Shown: positions 35,888-45,503 of the stretch, one piece after another
Numbering within the stretch: the stretch's first letter is position 1
Layout: each line of letters opens with the position of its first letter
Source of the DNA: Listeria ilorinensis
GTDB lineage: Bacteria > Bacillota > Bacilli > Lactobacillales > Listeriaceae
Assembly (NCBI RefSeq): GCF_913566895.1
Contig: NZ_CAJYCN010000010.1
Location: 35,448-99,447, forward strand
Direction of reading: 5' to 3'
Length of the DNA stretch: 64,000 nt
Translations under genes and position numbers: made by a program
The notes under the pieces: model-generated
Seen by the model: only the letters and a program-made list of their open reading frames with translations
Told to the model about the DNA's origin: nothing
The model's database searches: none

Positions 35888-37549
35888 ATGATGCACCAAG
35901 CAAAAAAATGGGGCTTTTTTCTATTCACTACACTAGTACTTTCAATGGTTCTAGTAGCATGCGGCAACAAGAGCGATCAAGATGCCAATAAAAATAAAAC
36001 GAAACAAGTGAATTTTCTTGAAACTAGTGAACTTTTGACACTTAATACAACCGCCGAGGAAGACTTTGCTAGTTTTACCGCGCAAAATCAAGTTTTTGAA
36101 GGATTATATGGACTCAATGAAAAGGATGAATTTATTCCTGCTGTAGCAAAAGAGATGCCTGAAATCAGCGAGGACCAAAAAACTTATACGATTCATTTAC
36201 GCCCCGAAGCCAAATGGTCTGACGGTTCACAAGTCACTGCAGATGATTTTGTTTATGCATGGCAACGTGCAGTTGATCCCAAAACTGCTCCTGGCTACTC
36301 AGCACTTTTCAAAGATTCCATCAAAAATGCTGAAGAAATCAATGACGGGAAGCTTCCGACAAGTGATCTTGGCGTGACGGCACTTGACAAAGAGACGCTA
36401 AAGATCGAACTTAAAAAGCCGGTTCCTTACTTTATTTCCTTACTTTCATTCGAGACCTTTTTCCCGCAAAAAGAAGCTTTTGTTGAAGAGCAAGGAGATA
36501 AATATGGAACTGATGCAGAACATACGCTATACAATGGTCCATTTGTAATGAAAGAATGGAAAGGTGGTACCGGAAAAACCTGGACATATGCCAAAAACGA
36601 TCACTACTGGGACAAAGACAATGTTCATGTTGACCAAATTAAAGTAGATGTCTCCAAAGATATCAACGCTGGTGTCAATCTGTTTGAAACAAAGGCCGCT
36701 GATCGCGCACCACTTTCTGGTGAATATGCCAAACAATATAAAGATCGCGATGATTTCCAAACAGAAAAAGATTCGATGATCAGCTACCTGCGTCTAAATC
36801 AAAAACGCGACGGCAAAGAAACGCCACTTGCAAACAATGCATTACGTCATGCTATCAACCTGTCGATCAATAAAGACACGCTGACCTCGGAGATTCTTGG
36901 TGACGGTTCCTTCCCAGCAAACGGTTGGATCCCTAAGGATTTTGCACAAAATCCAGAAACCGGCGCTGACTTCCGTTCTGATAGTGGCGATCATCTTGTT
37001 TATGATAAGAAGGAAGCACAAAAATATTTTGATCAGGCAAAAGAAGAACTTGGCACTGACAAAATCACTCTTGAGCTCCTCGGTGACGATCAAGATGTGA
37101 CTAAAACACTCTTTGCCTTCTTGAAAAATGAGTGGGAAACCACACTGCCAGGCCTGACGATCAATGTAAAAACGATCCCAGCTAAGACAGCGACCGAGTT
37201 TACCCGTGAAAGTAACTATGACATATCACTTGGCGCCTGGATGCCTGACTTCAAGGACCCGTGGACATACAGCAGCCTCTTCCTGTCCGATTATTACAAC
37301 AACAGCATGAGCTATAATAGCGCCAAATATGATGAACTGGTAAAATCGACCGACACGACTTTGGCTACCGATCCAGCGGCACGCTATCAGGCTTTCATCG
37401 ACTCCGAAAAAGTCCTGCTCGACGAAGATGCAGCTATCGTGCCGCTTTACCAGCACCAAACAGCCGTCTTACAAAATCCGAATGTAACAGGCATCGTCAA
37501 GCATTCGTTTGGCTCGCCGTATAGTTTTAAATTTGTGAAGGTGGAATAA
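35888..37549 (+). CDS. Oligopeptide ABC transporter substrate-binding lipoprotein (OppA-like)
   Basis: A 553-residue lipoprotein of the SBP_bac_5 family. The lipobox is LVAC near residue 25. Family motifs are YTIHLRPEAKWSDGSQVTADDFVYAWQRAVDP and the later NALRHAINLSINKDTL. It has GGGAGG before its ATG and its own strong promoter and terminator. No permease or ATPase genes are adjacent, so it must feed an Opp-type transporter encoded elsewhere, or act as a peptide-pheromone sensor. Confidence 0.92.
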   Translation: MMHQAKKWGFFLFTTLVLSMVLVACGNKSDQDANKNKTKQVNFLETSELLTLNTTAEEDFASFTAQNQVFEGLYGLNEKDEFIPAVAKEMPEISEDQKTYTIHLRPEAKWSDGSQVTADDFVYAWQRAVDPKTAPGYSALFKDSIKNAEEINDGKLPTSDLGVTALDKETLKIELKKPVPYFISLLSFETFFPQKEAFVEEQGDKYGTDAEHTLYNGPFVMKEWKGGTGKTWTYAKNDHYWDKDNVHVDQIKVDVSKDINAGVNLFETKAADRAPLSGEYAKQYKDRDDFQTEKDSMISYLRLNQKRDGKETPLANNALRHAINLSINKDTLTSEILGDGSFPANGWIPKDFAQNPETGADFRSDSGDHLVYDKKEAQKYFDQAKEELGTDKITLELLGDDQDVTKTLFAFLKNEWETTLPGLTINVKTIPAKTATEFTRESNYDISLGAWMPDFKDPWTYSSLFLSDYYNNSMSYNSAKYDELVKSTDTTLATDPAARYQAFIDSEKVLLDEDAAIVPLYQHQTAVLQNPNVTGIVKHSFGSPYSFKFVKVE

Positions 37550-37554
37550 ATGCG

Positions 37555-37617
37555 AAAAGTGAAGATCAGACAAAGGCCATTTAGGTAGAATGACTTAATT
37601 GTCTGATCTTCACTTTT
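37555..37617 (+). terminator. Terminator of the oppA-type gene
   Basis: A 17-bp perfect stem: AAAAGTGAAGATCAGAC pairs with GTCTGATCTTCACTTTT over a 29-base loop. Confidence 0.85.
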
Positions 37618-37726
37618 AAAAGGATTTCTTATAAAATCAGAAAAAATTCCCTTATTTCGCCAACTTCTCATAAATTTCTTAGCTAAATGATAGCTGATTC
37701 TAAGTTTGAATCGTTATGATAGGTAC

Positions 37727-37827
37727 ATCAAATAAAATCAATTCATTTTTTACTCCCTTTTTGATGATTGATTTCCAAACTCCCTTTTTTACCAGTATGG
37801 TTCCCCCTTTTTCCATACTGGTTTTTT
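37727..37827 (+). ncRNA. LhrC-family-like small regulatory RNA
   Basis: A free-standing transcript candidate of about 101 nt. A -10 box TATGAT lies at 37715-37720 with no good -35, which suggests an activator. Hairpin A is AAATCAAT (37735-37742) with ATTGATTT (37767-37774), and its loop holds TCCC (37754-37757). A single-stranded linker holds a second TCCC (37781-37784). The intrinsic terminator ACCAGTATGG / CCATACTGGT (37791-37822) has a loop TTCCCCCTTTTT and ends in TTTTTT. In Listeria monocytogenes the LhrC sRNAs (about 111-114 nt, induced via LisRK) have this layout: CU-rich UCCC motifs in a hairpin loop, the linker and the terminator loop. These pair with Shine-Dalgarno sequences of surface-protein mRNAs. 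The structure is read from sequence; the family call is inferred. Confidence 0.7.
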
Positions 37828-37919
37828 AATGCAAACAGGTCTACTTAGAAATTTTTTCATTGCTTGACAAATATCTGAAACCTTAACTGTCAGAATAAAG
37901 TTGAAATCAAATTAAAAAC

Positions 37920-37977
37920 GAACCTAAAATCAGACAAAAGTCATTTAAAAGATGGCTTTATGTTTGATTTTAGGTTC
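37920..37977 (-). terminator. Terminator of the sugar ABC transporter operon
   Basis: GAACCTAAAATCA (37920-37932) pairs with TGATTTTAGGTTC (37965-37977) with further partial pairing inside. It lies 31 bp beyond the stop codon of the substrate-binding gene. Confidence 0.75.
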
Positions 37978-38008
37978 TGTTATTTTTAGTTACTTTGTGA
38001 AAATTTCT

Positions 38009-39469
38009 CTATTTCGTCTTCTTCGCAAGATATGCATCGTACTGGTCTTGCATTTCTTTCATGACTTTGTCCATGCCAGCATCGTCTAATTTTTTCTTGA
38101 ATTTTGGCATGTATTCGTCAGGATCTACGGTTCCAGTCAACAAGGCTGGTGCAAATTCATTACATACATTCGTGATAGAAGCAATCTCCGTTCTGACTTC
38201 TTTTGGATCAAAGTAGAAGCCAAGGCCCGGTGATGCAACAGATTCCTTATTGAACTGCTTGAATTGTTCCCATTTATCATTTGGTTCATCTTCGTAAAGT
38301 TTCAAGATGAAGTGATTGCCTAGTGCATATGTTGGCATACTATAATTTTCAACACGTGCTGGCAGGTCTTCGATTTTACCATCTTCCAACTCTTTATAGT
38401 GCGTGCCCTCGATTCCTTTATCGACAAGGTTGCGCAGATATTCATCTGTATTCAATAGGTTTAGGAATTTCACTGCTTCTTCTGGATGTTTACTTGTAAC
38501 AGAAACTGCTTGGATCGCACCTGTTACAGAGCTATTTTTGATGATCGGTACTTCGTTGATTGGTTGTGTGACAACGGTATATTTTCCGCCTGTATTTTTG
38601 TTCCATACATTTTCTGCACACGGTTGGTATTTTTCGATCCGTACAAACCAATTTTCTTTGTCATAAGACCATGGATCAGTTGATGTTGCGATATCCTTGT
38701 TCATATAGCCTGCTTGATAGTAGCTATGTAGTGTCCGAAGTGTTGCCATCGAGTCTTTTTGATCATAGAAATTCACGATTTTGCCGTTTTCTTCGGTTTG
38801 ACTGACGCTGAATGGAAGCGGAACTGCATTATCAATCAAGAAATCATAGTTGAACGCTGGTTTGAAGTCTTTGTTCCCCCCGATCGGTGTAATGCTTGGT
38901 TCGTTTTCTTTGATCGTTTTCAGCATAGGTTCAAGATCCTCAAAATTCTTGACCTGACTGATATCCATGTTATATTTTTTCACAAGATCTTCATTGAATA
39001 CGTAGACTTGCTGCTCCCCGACTTCTTTGTTCGATGGTACACCGTAAATTTCACCATCAACGGTTGCGCCATCCCAAAGCACTGGATTTAGCGCCTCTTT
39101 CATGTCCTTGCCTTCTTTATTCAAGTACTTGTCGAGCGGCTGGAACGCACCTTTTTGCGCATAAGTGACATACTCCCCTGCAGCTGTATAACAAATATCG
39201 AATGTTTCACCTGAGTTGATTACCGTTTGCATCCGTTTGCCATAGTCGCCCCAGTCCACTTGAACCATGTCGACTTTGACACCGATTTTTTTCTCTGTGT
39301 ACTTGTTGACTTCTTTCATGACTTTATCAGTATCTTTTTGCGGTGTGCCGATCATGTACCACTTCAGTGTTGGTACTTCATCGCCTGATGCCTTGTCATC
39401 ACTGCCGCATGCCCCTAAAGCAAGTGTGACGCCCAATAAACTTAAAACTAAAGCAAGCTTCTTTCTCAT
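38009..39469 (-). CDS. Sugar ABC transporter substrate-binding lipoprotein (LplA/DUF3502 type)
   Basis: A 486-residue lipoprotein with a signal peptide ending in LGAC near residue 20. It has the family-1 solute-binding core (YGKRMQTVINSGETFDICY near residue 70) and the C-terminal region (FYFDPKEVRTEIASITNV) typical of DUF3502-containing LplA-like proteins. It is the last gene of the minus-strand mannoside cluster, after the two permeases. No ATPase gene is present; such importers use the shared MsmX-type ATPase. The substrate is inferred from the adjoining mannosidases. Confidence 0.9.
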   Translation of the reverse strand: MRKKLALVLSLLGVTLALGACGSDDKASGDEVPTLKWYMIGTPQKDTDKVMKEVNKYTEKKIGVKVDMVQVDWGDYGKRMQTVINSGETFDICYTAAGEYVTYAQKGAFQPLDKYLNKEGKDMKEALNPVLWDGATVDGEIYGVPSNKEVGEQQVYVFNEDLVKKYNMDISQVKNFEDLEPMLKTIKENEPSITPIGGNKDFKPAFNYDFLIDNAVPLPFSVSQTEENGKIVNFYDQKDSMATLRTLHSYYQAGYMNKDIATSTDPWSYDKENWFVRIEKYQPCAENVWNKNTGGKYTVVTQPINEVPIIKNSSVTGAIQAVSVTSKHPEEAVKFLNLLNTDEYLRNLVDKGIEGTHYKELEDGKIEDLPARVENYSMPTYALGNHFILKLYEDEPNDKWEQFKQFNKESVASPGLGFYFDPKEVRTEIASITNVCNEFAPALLTGTVDPDEYMPKFKKKLDDAGMDKVMKEMQDQYDAYLAKKTK

Positions 39470-39487
39470 TAATACCCCTCCGTTTTT

Positions 39488-40468
39488 TTATTCTTTTACT
39501 CCGCCGATCGTTAGTCCACTGATAAAATATTTTTGGAAGAACGGATAAGTAACAGCAATCGGTAAGGTGGAAATGACGACCATTGCCATTTTCGCTCCGT
39601 CCTGCGGAATCGAGTTGAGTGCCCCGCTTGAATAAGCGATTTCTGAGTTTTGCCGCATGAATTCTAGATTGTTCTCGATTTTCATTAAGAGTGACTGCAG
39701 CGGGACAAGGTTTGGATTATCGATGTAAAGTGACGCCTGAAACCAGTCGTTCCAATAGCCGAGTGTTGAAAACAATGCGATCGTCGCTAGTCCTGGCAGT
39801 GAAAGCGGGAGAACGATGCGCAGGAATATTCGCATTTCACCGGCGCCCTCTATTCTCGCGGCTTCAAGAATCGGCTCTGGGATCGACCGGATGAAGAAGG
39901 TTCGCATGATCATAATGTAAAATGCATTCATCGCCAGCGGCAAAATTAGCGCCCAAATGGTGTCGCGCAAATGCAGGAATTGCGTCATCACGATATAAGC
40001 TGGCACCATACCACCACTAAATAGCATTGTGAAAAAGGCGATAAACGTAAACTGCCGCCGATATGCAAATTGTGGCCGAGAAATCGCATACGCGTAAAGC
40101 GAAATCATTGCGACACTCATCACGGTCCCTAGTACAGTAACAATAATGGTGATACCATAAGACTGTAAAAGTTGCCCTTTCATTTTCCACAAATATTCAT
40201 AGGCTTCTGTGCTCCACTCTTTTGGAATCAGTCGAAAGCCCTCTGTAGCGATCGATGCTTCACTGGAAAAAGAGATGATAATAATATAAATAAATGGAAA
40301 TACGCAGATGATCGCTAAAAAGCCAAGCAAAATATTCATTGCGACATTCATTTTTGGACCAAAGCCCAACATGTCGCGATCCTTTGATTGATTTTTGATT
40401 TTCTTTGGCGGTTTTACATCGCCGCGGACTTGTGCGATCTCTTCTGCCATTTCAATTGGTTCTGCCAT
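39488..40468 (-). CDS. Carbohydrate ABC transporter permease (YtcP type)
   Basis: A 326-residue permease with six membrane helices and the EAA loop EAARIEGAGEMRIFLRIVLP near residue 215. An N-terminal cytoplasmic extension of about 40 residues is usual for YtcP/LplC-like permeases. The end (PFFQKYFISGLTIGGVKE) is the family signature. It lies 18 bp before the lipoprotein gene and 19 bp after the other permease. Confidence 0.92.
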   Translation of the reverse strand: MAEPIEMAEEIAQVRGDVKPPKKIKNQSKDRDMLGFGPKMNVAMNILLGFLAIICVFPFIYIIIISFSSEASIATEGFRLIPKEWSTEAYEYLWKMKGQLLQSYGITIIVTVLGTVMSVAMISLYAYAISRPQFAYRRQFTFIAFFTMLFSGGMVPAYIVMTQFLHLRDTIWALILPLAMNAFYIMIMRTFFIRSIPEPILEAARIEGAGEMRIFLRIVLPLSLPGLATIALFSTLGYWNDWFQASLYIDNPNLVPLQSLLMKIENNLEFMRQNSEIAYSSGALNSIPQDGAKMAMVVISTLPIAVTYPFFQKYFISGLTIGGVKE

Positions 40469-40487
40469 GTTTTCCGCCTCCTTTTAA

Positions 40488-41426
40488 TTAAAATAGTGCA
40501 TATTCCGGATCGATTTTTTTCACGATGTAGTTCGTTAAAAGAACCAGAATGAAGCCTACAATCGACTGATAGAAGCCGGCCGCAGCACTCATACTAATAT
40601 CCCCGAGCGATGTCAACCCCCGATAAACATAGGTGTCGATAACATCTGTGACAGGATACAGCGGTCCGGAATTGCGCGGAAGCTGATAAAACAAACCAAA
40701 GTCCGAGTTGAAGATCTTACCGATATTCAAAATCGTCAAAATGACCATCAGCGGCGTAAGTGCCGGGATTGTTACGTGGCGGATCTGCTGCCATTTGCTG
40801 GCGCCATCGATCATCGCAGCCTCGTAATAAGTCCGGTCAATGCCCGCGATCGCAGCTAGATAAACGATACTGCCATAGCCCAAACCTTTCCAAATGTTCA
40901 TGCCGATTAAGATATACGGCCAATATTGCGGATCTGTATACCATGAGATCGGATCATGACCGAATGAAACCAGCAGATTATTGATCAAACCGTGATCTTC
41001 ACTCAGGAAGCTATAAAGGAAGTAGCTGACCACCACCCACGAAAGAAAATACGGGAAAAGCATGCCCGTCTGATAGACTTTCGCCATTTTTTTGCTCAAA
41101 ATATTGTTGAAAACAATCGCAAGCGCTACACCAAGCAGCAAACCGACAATGATAAACACAAGATTATACAGTACGGTATTCCGCGTGATAATAAACGCAT
41201 CATCTGTCTGGAACAGGAATTTAAAATTATCAAATCCTACCCAATCACTGTTCATAATGCTGGAAAAGAAACCATTTCCGTCAATTCGATAATCTTTAAA
41301 TGCGATAACCATCCCGAACATCGGAAGGTACGAAAAGAGCAGAAACCAGATCACTCCCGGAAGCGCCATGAATAGCCAGATTTTATTGCGATTCACTTTT
41401 TGTAAAAATTTCTTCAATCCATCCAC
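40488..41426 (-). CDS. Carbohydrate ABC transporter permease (LplB type)
   Basis: A 312-residue permease with six helices. It opens with the family motif LPGVIWFLLFSYLPMFGMVIAFKDY, has the EAA loop EAAMIDGASKWQQIRHVTIP near residue 205 and ends with NYIVKKIDPEYALF. It is the first gene of the transporter sub-operon, 89 bp downstream of the response-regulator gene; that gap may hold a promoter with a cre-like site. Confidence 0.92.
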   Translation of the reverse strand: MDGLKKFLQKVNRNKIWLFMALPGVIWFLLFSYLPMFGMVIAFKDYRIDGNGFFSSIMNSDWVGFDNFKFLFQTDDAFIITRNTVLYNLVFIIVGLLLGVALAIVFNNILSKKMAKVYQTGMLFPYFLSWVVVSYFLYSFLSEDHGLINNLLVSFGHDPISWYTDPQYWPYILIGMNIWKGLGYGSIVYLAAIAGIDRTYYEAAMIDGASKWQQIRHVTIPALTPLMVILTILNIGKIFNSDFGLFYQLPRNSGPLYPVTDVIDTYVYRGLTSLGDISMSAAAGFYQSIVGFILVLLTNYIVKKIDPEYALF

Positions 41427-41434
41427 CCCTTTTT

Positions 41435-41448
41435 TGTAAGCACTTTCA
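41435..41448 (-). promoter_or_regulatory. Cre-like site before the transporter genes
   Basis: On the minus strand TGAAAGTGCTTACA differs from the cre consensus TGWAANCGNTNWCA at one position. It lies just upstream of the first permease gene, so CcpA control of the transporter is plausible. Confidence 0.45.
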
Positions 41449-41515
41449 ACACTTTAAGTTTACTGTGTTTGGTAGCGCTCGAATAGTTGCGGATGTTTAG
41501 ATTTATAGACAAATA

Positions 41516-43015
41516 TTAGAAAGTATGTGAATTCTGCCAAGCCTTGCGGAATTGATTCGGTGTTTTGCCCGTATATTTTTTAAATTGTCGATAGAAATAG
41601 GCCATATCTGTATAACCAGAATGTTCAGCAATGATTTTGAGAGGCGCTTCCGTCTGGACCAGCTGTTCTTTGGCAAAATTGATCCGATAGCGATTCAAAT
41701 AATCTGTAAAGTGCTCGCCTTTTTCTTTCTGAAAAAGCTGGCCTAAATATACGGCATTGATATGAAAATCGTTACCCAGCGTCTTGAGAGACATTCCTTC
41801 TGCAAAATGTTCTGCTACATAGGAAATGACCTTTTGAATGATCGGACTGCTCCCGCTGGTTTCTTCTTTTTTACGCTGATTGTAGCGCAAAGTGATCGTC
41901 AAAACTGCCTGCTCAAGACCACCAATCGTTTTTTGCTCAGCTAAAAGGCGCATCGACTCGGCCAATTCCTTGGGATCGCTTTCGGCCATCATTAAGATCA
42001 ACTCATTCAGAATGTGTAGGATTTGATGCGGATCGCTTTCTGGCAGATGCTCGCGCCATTCGGCAAAGAAAGCATGGATCCATGCCTGCATTTCAGTATC
42101 ATCTTCAAGCAGGAGCAGTTTGGCGATCTGATGCTGTCTGCGCTTTGGTCGCCAGGTTTGCTTCGTTCTTTTTTGCAGGGAGATCAGACTACCTGGTTTT
42201 TGGATCAGACGTTCAGGTAGTAGCCGCTGTATTTGCCGCAGAGCTGCGGGAAAATGTTTTTCGTTTGTGACCGGCTCGCTGAGGAACAGGTAAAAATCCG
42301 GCTGGTCAAGCGTCTCGCTAATTTGGTCGTACAGAGCCAAAAGTTCAGTCGGCAAGTGTTCCATTCGGCGTATACCTACAAGAATCTGGCTTTCTGGATT
42401 GACTAGCATCAGCGGATATTGCTGCCGTAGCTGACGTTCTAACTTTTTCCATTTACTACTTGGTAAATCGGAGGTCCGTTCGATAAGAGCCAACACACTT
42501 TCTGTCTCTTCCAAAAAAGCCATTTGGTAAAGTTCCATTCGTTCCAGCCACTCCACTTCGTCGATCCGCCCTTCCAGCCAGCGCCAAATAGTATTGTCTC
42601 GCAGGATAAAGTAGGCCTCTTCTTCAAAGCCAGAGTGCTGTTTTTCAATCTTCTCGCCGATTTGTGTGAGTGTTTCTTTCAGCTCCTCTTCATTGAGTGG
42701 CTTCAACAAGTAGTTCTCAATGCCAAGTGCCAGACCTTGTTTAATGAATTGGAATTCTTCAAAGCCAGAAAGGACGATCATCTTGGTTTCTGGTTGGATC
42801 TGCTGCCATTCAGCTATCAGCTCAAGCCCGTCCATCTCAGGCATCTTGATATCAGTGATCAATACGTCCACTTGCGTATCAGCATAATTCTCCAAAGCAA
42901 AGCGACCATTTGGGGCTTTTCCAATAATTTGGGCTGTGGGGAGCAGATCCGGAATAATATGCTCAAGTCCTTTCAAAATCAATGGTTCGTCGTCTACAAG
43001 CAGTATTTTAAGCAT
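41516..43015 (-). CDS. YesN-type response regulator (receiver plus AraC HTH)
   Basis: A 499-residue protein. The receiver domain is at the N-terminus (ILLVDDEPLILKGLE, phospho-acceptor in LITDIKMPEMDG, lysine in YLLKPL). A long middle region follows, and the C-terminal 100 residues have two HTH motifs (MSLKTLGNDFHINAVYLGQL and APLKIIAEHSGYTDMAYFYR). The ATG at 43015 overlaps the kinase stop by 8 bp; longer in-frame starts upstream are not supported. It should activate the transporter and mannosidase genes when its kinase senses sugar. Confidence 0.92.
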   Translation of the reverse strand: MLKILLVDDEPLILKGLEHIIPDLLPTAQIIGKAPNGRFALENYADTQVDVLITDIKMPEMDGLELIAEWQQIQPETKMIVLSGFEEFQFIKQGLALGIENYLLKPLNEEELKETLTQIGEKIEKQHSGFEEEAYFILRDNTIWRWLEGRIDEVEWLERMELYQMAFLEETESVLALIERTSDLPSSKWKKLERQLRQQYPLMLVNPESQILVGIRRMEHLPTELLALYDQISETLDQPDFYLFLSEPVTNEKHFPAALRQIQRLLPERLIQKPGSLISLQKRTKQTWRPKRRQHQIAKLLLLEDDTEMQAWIHAFFAEWREHLPESDPHQILHILNELILMMAESDPKELAESMRLLAEQKTIGGLEQAVLTITLRYNQRKKEETSGSSPIIQKVISYVAEHFAEGMSLKTLGNDFHINAVYLGQLFQKEKGEHFTDYLNRYRINFAKEQLVQTEAPLKIIAEHSGYTDMAYFYRQFKKYTGKTPNQFRKAWQNSHTF

Positions 43016-44753
43016 GTTCTTCTTCCCCTCTCGTCTTCTTCGGTATTCTAAAGCGGACTTCCGTTCCCTGATGTTCCTGACTGTCAATCGTGATACCATA
43101 GGAGTTCCCATATAAAAGTTCCAATCGTTTATTTAAATTCGCCAGCCCGATATGCCCATTCTCTGCATGCTTGGCTACTGCTTGCCGGACTTCCCGTAGT
43201 CTTGCACTCGTCATCCCCCGACCGTTGTCGCGTACGATCACTTCTAGATCCTCTCCCAGTTCAGCAATTTGTACGTCGATTTTTGGCTGTCTGGTTTCTG
43301 AGCGACCATATTTAAAAAAGTTCTCGATCAGCGGTTGTAGTCCAAATTTTGGAAATGCCGTGTTGAGCCATTTTTTCTCGACTTTCACAGAGAAATCAAT
43401 TGTCTGTTCATAGCGCAGTTCCATAAATCGCAAATACTGTTCCACATAATTGAGCTCGGCAGAAAGTGTCGTGATTTCCCGATGATTGGCTGTATAACGC
43501 AGCAGTGTCGCCAACTGATAAATCATTTTACTTGTGATCTTGGCATTTTCGATTCGAGCATTCATACGGATCGCTTCCAATGAGTTGTATAGAAAATGCG
43601 GCTGCACTTGTACTTGAAGAGCTTTTAGCTGGGCCTTCTGCTCCTCAATCTCAAGCGCATAGACTTTTTTGATATATTCATCCAGATTTTCCGTCATGTG
43701 ATTAAAGCGCTCGCTGATTTCTGTCAGCTCATCATTGTAGCGATCAAGTTCCAGCTTGGCGTCAAGTTCCCCCTTTTCAACACGATCCATTCCACCGATG
43801 ATCGCATTGATCCGTTTTGAATAGCGGTTAGAAATCACGTAATTGATACCGATTGAAAACACGACCAGCAGAAAACCGATACCAAAAAGTGTCATTTCCA
43901 CATAGGGAATCTCGCCCTCGTGACGAGCACACAGATAGGCTGTACTCTGCAGCCCGGTTCCAGCATCCGCATTGTGCGACAGATAATATTTCTTATGATC
44001 GATCCAAACTGTTCCGCTTGTCTTTTTATTATCCTCCGTTTTTTCAATTGCTTGATTGCTATATAGCGTTGTGCTGTTATGATTCTCGACTGTAAAAATG
44101 CCATCCTGATAGTCGTTTTTAATAAAATCATCCAAAAAGCTAGCATCTACATATAGCACCAAAAATCCGATCGGCTCAAGTGTCGCGGGATCATTGACAT
44201 TCTGACGCACCAAGATAGTATCATGAATTCGGCTGAAATCCTTTGTCTTCGCTGCTACCTCTTCCAATTCATTTTTCTTATGATCAGCCGTCAGTTTTGT
44301 CCACTTCTCATGATTTGTCGGGAATGTGTAGCTATACTTGCCATCCTGCGAGATCATTTGCAGCGCGATCACATTTTCATCATAGGAAAAATACGACTGA
44401 AAATAGGTTTGCATATCCACTGTGTAGAAGCCTTTACTTTCAAAATAATTGTCGATATTCTGCGCGATATAGCTACTATAGTCATTCGTCATTGCAATTT
44501 GAACATCCTGCATCAAGTCACTGTTTTTGTAGATATCATGTGTCAGATTCAGCAAAGACTGCTCCTTTGAAGAAAGCGCCTTCAATTGTTCATTTGAAAT
44601 ATTGGCCGTATCGCGCATCTCGCTTTCCAGTTCAATACTGTTATAGTAGCGATAAATAAAAAACAGTAAAAGGCAGACTGTAAACAAACTGGTCAGCGAA
44701 AAAATGAGCATCATTTTCTTAAAGATGCGCTTGCGAGATTTTCCTTTTTTCAT
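43008..44753 (-). CDS. YesM-type sensor histidine kinase
   Basis: A 581-residue membrane kinase. TM1 is at about residues 13-32, an extracellular dCache-like sensor at ~35-285, and TM2 at ~290-310. A HAMP domain follows, then the His_kinase domain with QVQPHFLYNSLEAI (phospho-histidine), N-box LQPLIENFFKYG, and G-boxes RDNGRGM and HIGLANLNKRLELLYG. In the N-box the usual His after Lys is Tyr. It pairs with the overlapping response regulator and probably senses an extracellular glycan fragment, perhaps via the binding protein. Confidence 0.92.
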   Translation of the reverse strand: MKKGKSRKRIFKKMMLIFSLTSLFTVCLLLFFIYRYYNSIELESEMRDTANISNEQLKALSSKEQSLLNLTHDIYKNSDLMQDVQIAMTNDYSSYIAQNIDNYFESKGFYTVDMQTYFQSYFSYDENVIALQMISQDGKYSYTFPTNHEKWTKLTADHKKNELEEVAAKTKDFSRIHDTILVRQNVNDPATLEPIGFLVLYVDASFLDDFIKNDYQDGIFTVENHNSTTLYSNQAIEKTEDNKKTSGTVWIDHKKYYLSHNADAGTGLQSTAYLCARHEGEIPYVEMTLFGIGFLLVVFSIGINYVISNRYSKRINAIIGGMDRVEKGELDAKLELDRYNDELTEISERFNHMTENLDEYIKKVYALEIEEQKAQLKALQVQVQPHFLYNSLEAIRMNARIENAKITSKMIYQLATLLRYTANHREITTLSAELNYVEQYLRFMELRYEQTIDFSVKVEKKWLNTAFPKFGLQPLIENFFKYGRSETRQPKIDVQIAELGEDLEVIVRDNGRGMTSARLREVRQAVAKHAENGHIGLANLNKRLELLYGNSYGITIDSQEHQGTEVRFRIPKKTRGEEEHA

Positions 44754-44805
44754 TTTTTGCTCCCCCTTTTCCTGTTTTGATTATCGCACAGAATAGCAGG
44801 TGAGT

Positions 44806-45426
44806 TTAAGAGGAAATTTGTTCTTCCATTTTTTTAAAGCGCGGCATATCGACTTTCATGATCCAGTAGGCTGGAAAAGTTCCTGAAGCAAATAGGATAA
44901 AAGCCGGTACTTTACTGAACAGCCAACCGATCAAAAGCAGTCCAACAAGTACAAATAGAGTCGTTTTCAAACTGGTAAAGACGAACAGAAAGGCCTGCAC
45001 GACATATTGAAGCGCTCCTTTCATCTTGAAATGCGTAAATATGGCGAAATATTGCAGCCAGGCAAATAGCGTCACAAAAAGCAAAAACATTAGGAAAAAA
45101 TAAAGCATTGTGGAAAGCAAACCATGCATCATGGTGAAAACGATCCGTAGGTCTATGTATAAGAAGGCGGTCAGGCCGAGGAAAATTAACCCGGCTAGGT
45201 TCGCCGACCAGAAGACCTGTTTATAGGTTTGAAACGCTAGCCGCCAGATCGGTGCATCCAAATCGCCGCGGGTCCACTTTCGCGTCACGGTGAAAAGCGC
45301 GACAGTTGCTGGCATCAGACCCAGAATGATTCCTCCCATCAGTGTGAGTACGACCCAAATGATATTTGTCCAGACGATCCGAATGATCCAGTCGCTGATA
45401 ATTGAAAATTTATCGACCCATTGCAT
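44806..45426 (-). CDS. YesL family (DUF624) membrane protein
   Basis: A 206-residue protein with about five membrane helices and the YesL hallmark (LGLMPATVALFTVTRKWTRGD near residue 35). Such proteins are regularly encoded with YesMN-type two-component systems and sugar ABC transporters in Firmicutes; their function is not known. It lies 52 bp before the kinase gene. Confidence 0.85.
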   Translation of the reverse strand: MQWVDKFSIISDWIIRIVWTNIIWVVLTLMGGIILGLMPATVALFTVTRKWTRGDLDAPIWRLAFQTYKQVFWSANLAGLIFLGLTAFLYIDLRIVFTMMHGLLSTMLYFFLMFLLFVTLFAWLQYFAIFTHFKMKGALQYVVQAFLFVFTSLKTTLFVLVGLLLIGWLFSKVPAFILFASGTFPAYWIMKVDMPRFKKMEEQISS

Positions 45427-45503
45427 GATTTTCCCTTCTTTCTAAAAAATGGATAGAGCGCTTGACCAGTCATATTTCAAGAACTGATCAAACGCCAACA
45501 GTT

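Noticed and set aside
37861..37920. Second sRNA or promoter (TTGACA at 37865)
   Set aside because: A good TTGACA is present but no acceptable -10 follows at 16-18 bp, and the downstream hairpin is explained as terminator of the minus-strand operon.
42524..43051. 175-codon plus-strand frame
   Set aside because: Antisense to the receiver domain of the response regulator; composition typical of a shadow frame.
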